A stretch of 64,000 nucleotides of DNA, taken from NCBI GenBank assembly GCA_028751875.1, contig CM054153.1:14249573-14313572 (forward strand), read 5' to 3'. Of the stretch, positions 41,852 to 53,400 are shown piece after piece (position 1 is the first letter of the stretch; each line of letters starts with the position of its first letter). A model generated the notes under the pieces. It did no database searches, was not told where the DNA came from, and saw nothing but the letters and a program-made list of their open reading frames with translations. Source of the stretch: Rapana venosa. Taxonomy: Eukaryota; Mollusca; Gastropoda; Neogastropoda; Muricidae. Made by a program: the position numbers and the translations under genes.

Positions 41852-42563
41852 TTAACCTCTTAACTGCCCTGTGCAAGTGCACCCTATATGCCGGGGAATA
41901 AAATTCTTATGTACCACTGCTATGTCCATATCCCTCTTACTCAGAAACTACTACATGAATATTCCTGAGAGTCTACCCAATGACAGTATATATATTGTAG
42001 ATTACTTCGAGGCAAGCTCAAATTAGTTAGCATATTTCACTGCGAAAATATATTTAAAATGTAAAAAAATCGACCAAAAATACGATTTCTTCATCACCAC
42101 TGTCATTCTGAGTACCCCCCATATCAATAACGTCAAACTTAAGTCTAGGCCAAATCTCATTAATTGTTTTTTAAATACATGATCTCCTGAATCATACGCG
42201 ATCGTTTTCATCACTGTTAGGTAAATCTACAGTTTTATTTGCCACTTTTACAGCTGTTTAAAGTTATTGATGCCTTTAACAAGAATTGTCAGCCATTTTG
42301 AACAAGAACTTCCCAAGCAGTCATGCATAAAAACAAAAATACAAGCTAAAAAACGATTGTTTTTGCCACAGTTTTTGCAGCTGGATGTTGCCAAGCAACA
42401 GGAGTGTGATCTCCATTAATTTTGGAGTTATTTCCCTTACTGTAGTCAAGGAAGCAAGCTTGTTTACTTCGGTTCGACACCCCGGAAATTTTCCGGGTTG
42501 TAGGCGTATAGGGTGCACGTTCATCCCCGGAAAATTTCCGGGGTAAGGCAGTCTAGAGGTTAA
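41852..42563. mobile_element. Candidate TTAA-flanked MITE (piggyBac-like), 712 bp
   Basis: The left end TTAACCTCTTAACTGCC and the right end GGCAGTCTAGAGGTTAA are inverted copies with two mismatches, each starting at a TTAA, the target of piggyBac-type transposases. A second inverted pair just inside is GTGCACCCTATATGCC (about 41879) and GGCGTATAGGGTGCAC (about 42504). The right end also has the palindromic CCCCGGAAAATTTCCGGGG. No transposase frame is present, so it would be non-autonomous. The family name is an inference from the ends. Confidence 0.75.
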
Positions 42564-42667
42564 TTTGTGCCTGTAATTACAAAAAAACAACCCAAACCCA
42601 CTTCTTGTTCACTAGACCCCTCAGGTGTCTGTCATAATTTGAGCAAAGCCCAATTATATGCATGTAT

Positions 42668-42890
42668 AGGGATGGGATAGCCTAGTGGTTAGAATATTGC
42701 GCTTGCAATCTGACGACCCGGGTTCGAATCCCATTCAAGGGGATTTTTTCCCCTGGAGTTAACATCAGTGCAGACTCCACTCTCCCCCAAATTAACAAAA
42801 CCACATACGCCTGGGGACTGGACGTAAAAAAGCATGTGTGTGCTTATACCATTATCCTTGATATAAGTAAATAAATAAATAAATAAAAAG
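42668..42890 (+). mobile_element. SINE-B copy with well-kept tRNA-like head
   Basis: GGGATAGCCTAGTGGTTAGA (A box TAGCCTAGTGG), GACGACCCGGGTTCGAATCC (B box GGGTTCGAATCC), CCCCTGGAGTTAACATCAGT, CGCCTGGGGACTGGACGTAA and GTGCTTATACCATTATCCTT, then (AAAT)n. The middle is deleted between ACTCTCCCCCA and AATTAACAAAACC. Confidence 0.9.
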
Positions 42891-43153
42891 GTAAATATCA
42901 ACACACAAAAATAAAATTTGTACTCATTTCATTGAGCACAACAGAGCAAAGCCCTAAAATTCACAGCTCACACCTCAGAAAAATAAAACTTCAAACCTCA
43001 GCTGCTTGTCAGTGAGAAATTTGGACAAAATCTTCAAAGACGTACCTGTAAAACAGGGAATACTTAACAGTAATGTCCCAGTTTTCCTACTGAGCCCAAA
43101 ACACTCAACTCTGAAGTAGGAGCCAGATGGAGGCCTAGTTTTAAAAAAAATCC

Positions 43154-46100
43154 CACAAATGATATGCCTCTGCAGGGTTTGAACACTCAAACTGCCTGCT
43201 TGATGTACACAGTGCTAACCACTCTGCCTTCACTGCACCTTCACTGCAGAGATATTTTCAGCTCCAAGATTTTATCTCCCAAGATTACCAGTGCATACAA
43301 ATAAAGTTACCACTTCAAAAATACAAAGATTTCTGAATCCAAATTTTCAACTAAAAAAAAAAAAAAAGGCAATATAAATCTTTCTGATCAGCAGTATTCT
43401 CAAAAACAACTATAAAAAAAAAGTGGAGTAACAGTAACATTGTTGACTGAACAGTTAATAGTACAGCCATACTATCTTTTGATACTCTGTACCAATAAAA
43501 TTCCCTGTTTGATTTCAGTTGTCCAGAACCTTCAGAACAAAATCCAGGATACTTGAACAAACCCAGGAATTTGACAATAACAAAAAATACTGAAAGCTTC
43601 ATACTGAAAATAAAAGTTCCTTGCAGATAACAAAAAATTACCCAAAGAACTTGTGCAGACAGTTCCTGTATACAGATTATTGCATCAAGACATTTCTTCA
43701 CCGGGCAACAAATCCAGTCATATTGCATAGAAAATCACAAAACAATCTTTATCATAAAACACTCGCAAAAACTCATAGAAGAACCTGCATGAAAATCCTC
43801 CAAGAGGAATGCCAGCAGGAAAATCATCCAGTCCAGTCCTACAGGTTACTATCACCAGGACTATCTTCTCATCATAGAGGAACACACAAAAACTCTCAAT
43901 TCTTTTCCAGAAAACTACACAAACTTCTTAACACTACACAAACTTCCTTTAAAGAGGAACAAAAAACAAAACCTAGTATTTCACAAATGAACCCGTTTTT
44001 TATTTTTTTAAGATGATGAAAAACGTCAGAGATAAAATCTAGTTCAAAGAATTGTGGTGTCATTTTTTAAATTCCTTTCCAAGCAATGTCCATGAGTTGA
44101 GGGCAGGCACATTTCACTGCTTTAATGAATTCATCAGCTGTTACCAGAGGGCCACCCCCCCAAAAAAAAAACAAAAAAAAACACCAACCCAACAACCACC
44201 CACAAATGATATGCCTCTGCAGGGATTTGAACACTCAAACAGCCTGCTTAATCTCCACAGGTGCTAACCACTCTGCCTTCACTGCACCTTCACTGCAGAG
44301 ATATTTTCACCTCCAAGATTTTATCTCCAAGATTACCAGTGCATACAAATAAAGTTACCACTTCAAAAATACAAAGATTTCTGAATCCAAATTTTCAACT
44401 AAAAAAAAAAAAAAGGCAATATAAATCTTTCTGATCAGCAGTATTCTCAAAAACAACTATAAAAAAAAAGTGGAGTAACAGTAACATTGTTGACTGAACA
44501 GTTAATAGTACAGCCATACTATCTTTTGATACTCTGTACCAATAAAATTCCCTGTTTGATTTCAGTTGTCCAGAACCTTCAGAACAAAATCCAGGATACT
44601 TGAACAAACCCAGGAATTTGACAATAACAAAAAATACTGAAAGCTTCATACTGAAAATAAAAGTTCCTTGCAGATAAAAAAAAATTACCCAAAGAACTTG
44701 TGCAGACAGTTCCTGTATACAGATTATTGCATCAAGACATTTCTTCACCGGGCAACAAATCCAGTCATATTGCATAGAAAATCACAAAACAATCTTTATC
44801 ATAAAACACTCGCAAAAACTCATAGAAGAACCTGCATGAAAATCCTCCAAGAGGAATGCCAGCAGGAAAATCATCCAGTCCAGTCCTACAGGTTACTATC
44901 ACCAGGACTATCTTCTCATCATAGAGGAACACACAAAAACTCTCAATTCTTTTCCAGAAAACTACACAAACTTCTTAACACTACACAAACTTCCTTTAAA
45001 GAGGAACAAAAAACAAAACCTAGTATTTCACAAATGAACCCGTTTTTTTTTTTTTAAGATGATGAAAAATGTCAGAGAAAAAATCTAATTCAAAGAATTG
45101 TGTCATTTTTTAAATTCCTTTCCAAGCAATGTCCATGAGTTGAGGGCAGGCACATTTCACTGCTTTAATGAATTCATCAGCTGTTACCAGAGGGGCCCCC
45201 CCAAAAAAAACAACAAAAAAACACCAACCCAACAACAACCCACAAATGATATGCCTCTGCAGGGGTTTGAACACTCAAACAGCCTGCTTAATCTCCACAG
45301 GTGCTAACCACTCTGCCTTCACTGCACCTTCACTGCAGAGTTACTTTCAGCTCCACGATTTTAGCTCCAAGATTAACAGTGCATACAAATAAAGTTACCA
45401 CTCCAAAATATTCAAAGATTTCCCAATGTCAAGTAACAGTAACATTGATGACTAAAAAGTTAATGGCACAGCCATACTATCTTTTGATATCTGTACCAAT
45501 AAACAACAAACGTTCCCTGTTCGATTTCAGTTGTCAAGAACCTTGAGAACAAAAATCCAGGATACTAAAACAAACCTGCAAATTTCTTGGCAACGACAAA
45601 AACAAACTAAAAAACTTCATTCTGAAAATGAAAGTTCACTGCAGATGAAAAATTTACCCAAAGAACTTGTGCATACAGTTCCTGTATACAGATTATTGCA
45701 CCAAGACATTTCTTCACCGGGCAATGAATCCAGTCATATTGCATACCAAATCACAAAACTCCTCATAATAAAACCTGCATAAAAATCCTCAAAGAGGTAT
45801 GCCAGCAGGAAAACCATCCCATCCAATTCTACAGTTTACAGCTAGGACTATCATCTCATAGAGGAACTCGCGCAAATATTCTCTAAATTCTTTTCCAGAG
45901 GGTTTCTTACAGAATACTATACAAACTCTCTAACAGTAAAAGACTACCCAAATTCCTCAAAGAGGAACAAACACCCCCCCCCCCCTCTTTATTCACTACT
46001 GATAAACACTACACAAGCTTCCTCACATTATGAATCAAGATAGCTTCTTACAAAAAAAACAACCCCACACACAAAAACTACACAAACTTCCTCACAGAGG

Positions 46101-46200
46101 AACAATCCTGAGTTTCCCACAAACTTCCTCACAGAGGGAATCAAGACAGTTTCTCACAGAGAAATACTGCGCAACTTTTCTCCTTGAGAAATGCGTACAG
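43154..46200. repeat. Three tandem copies of a 1.05-kb repeat unit
   Basis: Copy 1 (43154-44200) and copy 2 (44201-45240) are nearly identical at a 1047-bp offset, apart from A-run lengths. Copy 3 (45241 to about 46200) is clearly diverged and has a deletion after its first 190 bp. All start CACAAATGATATGCCTCTGC. Paired frames of 125/126 codons (minus) and 131/129 codons (plus) exist only because the unit is duplicated; neither resembles a known protein and both fail in copy 3. The unit is moderately AT-rich with no visible terminal repeats. Confidence 0.92.
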
Positions 46201-46231
46201 TAGAAACTTTTTCTTAAAGCAACAAACCCTG

Positions 46232-46335
46232 ATGAGGGCAGGCACCCATTTACAGCTGGGTGAACTGGGAGACGCTGTTAAACCTTATCTTGGGGATAAT
46301 GAGTGCTTTGACCACTGAGCTATCCTGTTCCCTAT
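46232..46335 (-). mobile_element. SINE-5S family copy without the 5S block
   Basis: On the minus strand it reads GGATAGCTCAGTGGTCAAAG (A-box head), then CCCAGCTGTAAATGGGTGCC and TGCCCTCATCAG. These flank the 5S-like segment in the 11.6 kb copy, but the AAGTTAAGCAGCGTC and GGATGGGTGACC boxes are replaced by other text (AAGATAAGGTTTAACAGCGT). Confidence 0.65.
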
Positions 46336-46339
46336 GACA

Positions 46340-46341
<2 letters not shown>

Positions 46342-46370
<29 letters not shown>
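46342..46370. repeat. Poly-G run of 29
   Basis: An uninterrupted G homopolymer directly next to the SINE at 46335. The length given is that of the assembly; such runs are often miscounted. Confidence 0.95.
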
Positions 46371-47488
46371 TAGGCATAAATATTCCACACATTATTGGAA
46401 GAATCAGCTGTCTACTTCTCTACAGTTCATACTAAACTATCTGTTATAAAGAAAAATCTACAACAAAAAACAAACACACAAAAGTTTCGACTAAAAATGA
46501 AGCAGCAAAATAAACAACAACTTGAACTCTTCTTATATGCATAGAGTGAAAGACGGGATGGAATGCTTAATCAAATATGACAGAGTGATATAACCTGAGG
46601 AATACCGATTGATGTCTTCATTGCAGTAAATGGCTTTGGGAATATATGTCACATGTTAGTTCCTTTACATGAGTGATATATGGATTTCCAATTTGGATTA
46701 CTTATGCAAACTTGTATCTTTGGTTGACAGAGTAGTACAAATGCCATGCTGATGATAGACTTATTGGTATGCAAACAAAATAGCTCCTCACACGAATGAA
46801 CACACAGGCAATAAAATTCCTTCAAAAAATAAAACTAGAAAATCTGTCACTGGAGAATACACTCCAAAACCTTTCCCTGAGAAACACTTTCCCTGTCCAC
46901 AACTTTGTCACATGCACCAAAAATGCCATCAAATAGAATGATACAAAGGCACAGGGCTTTTAGTTTGATGAACACAACAGCCTCACTTTGTGGGGAGATA
47001 CAGACCACTGCCTTTGAAGCTGCATTCAGGTATAACAGGAGTGTTGCCAACCTAAACAAGAAATATTTTCTTAGATTTCCTGAAGACAATTTTTAATGAG
47101 ATCAGGACCAAATCTTTTTTTTCAGACCAGATTTTAAGTTTTTTCAATGTGCAACTACGATGTAATAAAACCACACCAACAGGCTAAGGAGTACTGAAAA
47201 CATTTGCCCGTAAATCTTCCCAAAAAAGAAGTGTAATCTCATAGTATGATACACCGTGCATTGGAAAAGTTTGGATAATGGAACATCAAAACCTCTAAAT
47301 ATATGGTGGAAAAATTATCCTGAGCAATAAGATCAGTTCATTTTTGTTTTTCCATTATGTGGTTTTTAGTTATTATTAACTGTTAAGTCAAAATGTGGCA
47401 TACACATCAACTTCAAAGATGCTTTTCTATGATACTTATGGTGCAGCTTTCAAAGCAGTGTGCCTAGTCGCTCCCAAAATACAGTACA
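46371..47488. other. Non-coding, downstream of the F-box gene
   Basis: This probably includes the 3' UTR of the minus-strand F-box gene. No protein family was recognised in the short frames. TTTCCCTGAGAAACACTTTCC near 46870 is a small imperfect repeat only. Confidence 0.4.
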
Positions 47489-50400
47489 TTAACGTGGCTG
47501 CCACAAATTACTTGAAACCGGCTGCTTCTTCTTCACCTTTTGCTCGAGCACAGCAGCATTCCTCCAAGCTCCTAAAGGAGAGCACATCCTGTAGTTGGGG
47601 AGTCTGGTCGCTGTGGAAAAACGTTCATCTTCTTCCTCTATGTCTTGCGGTTTGCAACAGCCGCCCACAGTCTCGACAGCAGATGGCGCGTGAACATCGA
47701 CAGAGCAGAGCGGGTCAGTGTCATCGCAAGTGCTGTCAACAGGAGAATCAATGGTTTTCAGGCGCCAGCTAAAACTACCCCAGAGGTGTGGTGACCAGCA
47801 CAGTGACTTGATCACAGGTTTGGTGCCGTTGGGGTGGGGAGGATTGCTGAAGAAGAGCAGGGGTCTGTCAGCTTGCATGGAGCGAGGCGTCAGTCCGTTC
47901 AGCCAGTCCACATTGGCAGCAACCACGCGACCAGTCTCCGCTCGAAGTGCCAGGGTCGTCACGCTTTGTCTGCCACAAATAAACGCAGAGACTTATGTTA
48001 ATGTTGGAGAAAAAAGACACCACTCTCCAAATAAACACACAAAAAAACAGAAAGAAAAAAATTAGTCAATACAGGATAGGAAACATGAAAACAATGGTTA
48101 TCTCTTAACTTGCGCCCCTCCTAAAAAAAAACCCAAACATCCCAACAACCATCCAAACACACACAGACACAAACATACATGCATGGACGCCCGCACAAAC
48201 ACACACAAATAATCTGCACTGACTAGGGTTCTGTCTGGTGCACACTAATGCTAAAGCAGATAAATCTTCTGAAGTTTTTTCATGAGCAGACCAAATTTTG
48301 AAGTTTTATTACTCTCATAAGCATGAGCGTGCACAGACACATACAGACACACATATATACACAGACACACACTATGCAAGAGCACATATGCCTTACCCAT
48401 CCAAGAAGTCAGGAAAAGAGAAGAGGACAGTACCATGGCTCATCCTAAAAGCACACACATTCTCTCCAACAGCAGCGATTCCCAGTTCTCTTCCAACTGC
48501 CAGAAGAAGAATATTGTCAGAAAAACCAAACTGGACGGAAATGTCCATCGCCTGGGATGAAATACCTTCAGAGCTGACCTGAAAGCTATACTTGGTAATC
48601 ATGCACGGAGGTGGGGGTGGGTTGCCCCCAATGTCAGCGGCTGTGTACACTACATTGGACTCGTTGCTGTCTCGGCACAAAGAGAAAACTCTGTGACCAA
48701 ACTGGTGAGTTTCTCGCTTCAGCACACGTCCCTCTCTGTCCAGCAATGCAGCACAGCTCCAGTATTCCGTGCACACATACACCGCCAACTGATTCTCTTC
48801 CAAACATGCATCAGGCAGAAAAAACACTGTCCTCACTGGCGAGACTGGCAGCAGCTCCTCAGGCTCCACCGTCACACTGTACACCTCCAGTTCGTTGTCC
48901 ACAAGGTGCAGACACCTGTCTGCTGTGGCCACGATCATGAACAGGCCTGAGGGATGAACGTCCAGCGCGCTGACCGAGCAGGCGCCGCACTGGAAGCCAT
49001 TGTCCAGCACATCTCCTTGAAGCGACAGGACCTTGACCTGACCGAAATGGTTGCCGGCTAACAGCAGGTCGGAGCTGATGTGGAGGCAGGAGGGGATGCT
49101 GCTCTGCGACACCCACAGGGTTTCTTCAGTCTGGGCGTCCACAGCCATCAGGTGCACGTCACAGGACCCTGTACAGCAATCCAACACAGACGTGTTCACA
49201 GTGTGGTTTGGACTGGTAGATTAACTCATAAAATTACCCTAAAACAAGTGGGTAGCACAAGAACACACACATGCATGCGTGCACATGTGCATACACACAC
49301 GCATACACACATGCATACACACAAGCGCACACACATACACACAAAAATTAATTTTCAAAGACCTTACCTACTAGCATCTTAACCTCCAATAAAGAAATCT
49401 AAGGGAAGGCCCTTTTGTCAAAATAAATGTGTCTTGAGGTTGGTTTTAAAAGCAGACTGAGTTGTAGCATTGTGTAAGCTGAATGGCAACATTTTCTAAA
49501 TTTGTTAGTGCTGTAAAATTGAAAGCCTGTTCACCTTCAGTCTGTGGCTCAGTACAGTGTTTCAGTTGAAGAACAAAAAATGTGAGAAGGTTTGTATAAT
49601 GTGAATACAGTGAATATGATAAGGTGGTGTCCCATAACCTATAAGGTCGTAGGGGAGCGAGGCGTCAGAGACCTCACTTTTCTAGGGCCAGCGTCCATCT
49701 CCTCTCCCTCGCTGCTTTACCTTCCCTGACCCTAAAGAGGACAGATATGATAAGATATAGTGAAAATATGAGGTTTGTATAATGTGAATACAGTGAATAT
49801 GATAAGATATGGTGGTTTTCTTCTTCTTCGTTGAACGCTCAGACAGCAACTATTGTTGTCTATCATATGAGCAAAAATGCACTGCCGTGCCGTTAAGTGC
49901 CTGGTAAGTCAAGCCCAGTACATCCAACTTTGGCATGTGGCAGTTTTCAATCATGGCAGATTTTTGTACATTAAATATGGCCTGCTCTCCCTGGAGAGAA
50001 AATGCATCACAACTAGCGCAGTGCAACCCCCCCCCCCCCCCCCCCCCCCCCCAACCTCCCCACTCCCCCACAAGCTTGTGAATGTACTTTGCTTCTCTAC
50101 GAGAATGGCTTTTTCTACAGAATTCTGACTGGGACATCTCTTTGATTGCGAGGAGTTCTTTTCCATGTGCTAAACATATAATCCGTTGCATATGGAGTGT
50201 CAAGTCAAGTCAAGTCAAAAACACTTTAATCATCCCATGAAAGGCAATTACGATACTGACAGGCAGATTGATATGCATGTCAGTTTATCATCTTCTCCAA
50301 CAGTTGCACCCAGATCATCATTCGTGGTCAAGTGGATGGGAAAAAAGTCCTGACTCAGATAAGGATCGAACCCATGACCAAACAAGGAAGGTGGCAGGAC

Positions 50401-53400
50401 GGTTAAGACATTCACCTGCTTAACAACTAAACCGTGAGGTTCTCGGTTCGATTCCTGGCCTTGCCTTTTCTTCCCAATTTGATGAAAAAATCAAATTGAA
50501 TGCCAAGTCCTTTGGATGAGACTATAAACTGAGGCCCTGTGTGTATTTTATACACACTGATCATCTTGTGCATGAATTAAAAACCATTCCACCTTTTAGA
50601 GGAGTAGCCCATTACATGCTGGTAGGAACGGATGACAAAATTAAAAACACGCATACACACAGTTGTTGTGTTTAGGCACCATCCCTGAAGTCTAAATACC
50701 GCAATCTAAATGGAGGGGGAACAAATTTGCATATGCAAAAATCTCACCATCCGTGAACTCCCCCCTCCAAAAAAACACCCCTACCATGACCTTCTGCTTC
50801 CTCATTGGACACAAATTCTTCCTTCTTTTGGTTTTCGATAAGTATTATCTTTCGGCTATATAGAATTTGTGGCAATCGTAAAATTTCACTCAGACACTGA
50901 CAAACGGAGTTTTCCATTTTGTCTCCTTGGCAGCTTGGCAAGGATATTTTGATCGGTGCTTAATCGTCTTCTTCAGTAAATGTTTCATTACACTTTTTCC
51001 CTCTGTAGATCCACTGGCAAATTTTCAGCTTCTGCATCAATCCTCGATCTTTTGACCCAGATACTGTGGAGTACTGTTAAGTATGTTCTTTCGAGCCAGT
51101 AGGCCCATAGAGCCGGAGCTTATCCCGGTTTCTATAGCGTTAAGCGAACTGATGGTTTTTCACCACCCCTGTGACAGGACGCTAGTCTGTCACCAGATAC
51201 TTCCCCAGCAGAGCTGGTACCCACTTGTACACCTGGGTGGAGTGAGGAAAATAGGAGTAAAGTGTCTTTCCCAAGGACACAACACCGAGCCGAGCGGGGA
51301 TCGAACCCGCGACCTCTGGATCACCAGTTGACCGCCTAAACCACTCGACCACGGTGCCTCCTGTGGAGTACTGTTAAGTCTACAGAAATTAAATACTTTG
51401 TGACAATTACACATCACTTGTAATCTTTTCCCAGCCTTTAACTCCACAGTGATACAAAGCTGTGCTCTGTTGGAAACATAATATTTTAAAATAAACTTCT
51501 CTTGTCAAAAGTCTGTAAGTAAACAGGTCCAACATGGTGTGTTAGTAAAACAGTCACCTCTTCCCGATAATTGCATAAGTGGACCTTGGGAGTCTTCGGG
51601 AAGCTATCACATTGTACATCAACTCTAACCTCCGAATAAAGTGATTTCTGATTGGTTTCAACTGATAATATGGTGAAGTTTCTCTATCTCATTTGCATTT
51701 GAAAAATATCTGGGTGTTCTGATAGCGACATCACAATACAGGTCAAAGTTCTGAACGTTTGAAGATGATGCGCTTTCTCTGATCGTTTTGACAGATGTTT
51801 GAATAAATAGTAATCTGACAGTGGACAGCACAAAAATGACAAAAACGGTGAAAAAAATTAAAAGACAGAAGAAATCCACTGAAAAGCTAAAAATCCCATG
51901 CCTGTATTATATACACAGCAGCAGGATGAAGACATTCATAAAAATAAAACTTTGTTGTAACAAATGTTACAATCTTCCAAAATGCAAACCCAGCTGCTCT
52001 GTATATGGATTTACAGTCATGGTCTTGGTTTCCACTAGAGGGGGCATTGTACTTCCCCCAATGCTCAATGCTCTTCATCCACACAATGACATGCTGGATA
52101 TATTCATGTCTCCCACACCACTGGCCATAGCATACTGTAAGAGAGAACAAGTCTTACGTGAGAGGTCGGTTTATGCCATGAAGGTGGGTCTTTTGCCACT
52201 CCGTTTTGAGCATGAAAATCGCCATTACAACCATTCATACTCTGTGGAGACCAAGGCCTCAAGTCTTATATGTTTGATGTTTACCAGCGCATTATACAGA
52301 AGAAATCAATGTAATATGAGTCTGCCCAATCCTAGAACTTTCTCTCTGCCCCCTCTCCCAACTTCTCTCCCGTTGTCTGTCCACTTTATTTTTTTCTTTC
52401 TTCTATCTCTTCATCTCCCTTCCTCAACAGTTCTCTGCAAAATGGTTTAACCAAGGCCTCTGGATCTTGTAATGCAGTTTTCTTTTCTAGACTGTGGTCG
52501 ACATATCTTTATGTTTGGACTGTTACTGATGGTTTTGTGTGCTTGTTCATTGGTGATGTGGTCAGTGTACCTGATCTACCTGCTGCCCCCTTATCTGCAG
52601 GGATTTTTTAGCAGTTGGATTGAAGAAGAGTCCTGCCAGGTAGTGTTCAACCCAAGTGAACCACCAAAGCATCATCATTCATGATACCATCCACACACTC
52701 ACTGACTATTCTACAGTTCCAAACACACACACATGCACGCACACACAAAACACACACACACTCACACTGTACCTGCCACAATGATGTTGTTGACCGGACA
52801 GTAGCACAGAATATGTGGCACTTTCGGGAACCCCTCAAACTTGTTTTTTCCCCCAGACGATTTCCCAGTGGCCCGCAAGACATGCGTCTCCAAGTGACAG
52901 CCTTTGCCCGCCTTTATCCGGCGTAGAGCTTGCTGCGATTGCAGGAAAAACTCCACGCTGTAAGGCACCAGATCGGACCTCCAGTTGTCATTCGAGAGGA
53001 ACAGACACTGTTGGCACTTGGCCTTCCAAAACTGGGTCATGGAAGCAATCTTCTCCTTCCAAGAAAAGCAAACCTGCACATCACAGGATATATTATCATA
53101 TTACATGGGCCTAGGCAAACAGCCCCAATCCAGTCTTGTTGTTTATAGCCCTGCTGACCACAGAGGCTGTCACCTCATGAAATTTTAAAACTCAGGATAA
53201 AACTGTGCAACTATATTCAGATGAAAACAGGGTATAAAGCCAACTGTACTGTCATTCCTTATATCAACACCCTGGTCAACCATAAGGGTCAACCCAGGAC
53301 GGGCACCACATAATAGGAAAAACCACTTCAACCACACATAAAATGAGATAAAACCAAAACCAGATTCCATAAAACAACCTTGTTCTTAGTGACCAGGCCA

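Noticed and set aside
43351..45057. Paired open frames of 125-131 codons on both strands, repeated at a 1047-bp offset
   Set aside because: Conservation is only due to the recent tandem duplication. Both strands are open, copy 3 does not keep the frames, and no protein family is seen.
51287..51360. Possible functional tRNA gene on the minus strand
   Set aside because: It has A and B boxes and a partial acceptor stem, but it continues without a terminator into a SINE body with exact target duplications.
51821..52450. A 209-codon plus-strand open frame antisense to the F-box gene
   Set aside because: No motifs, composition like intron, and it ends in a CT-rich low-complexity stretch.
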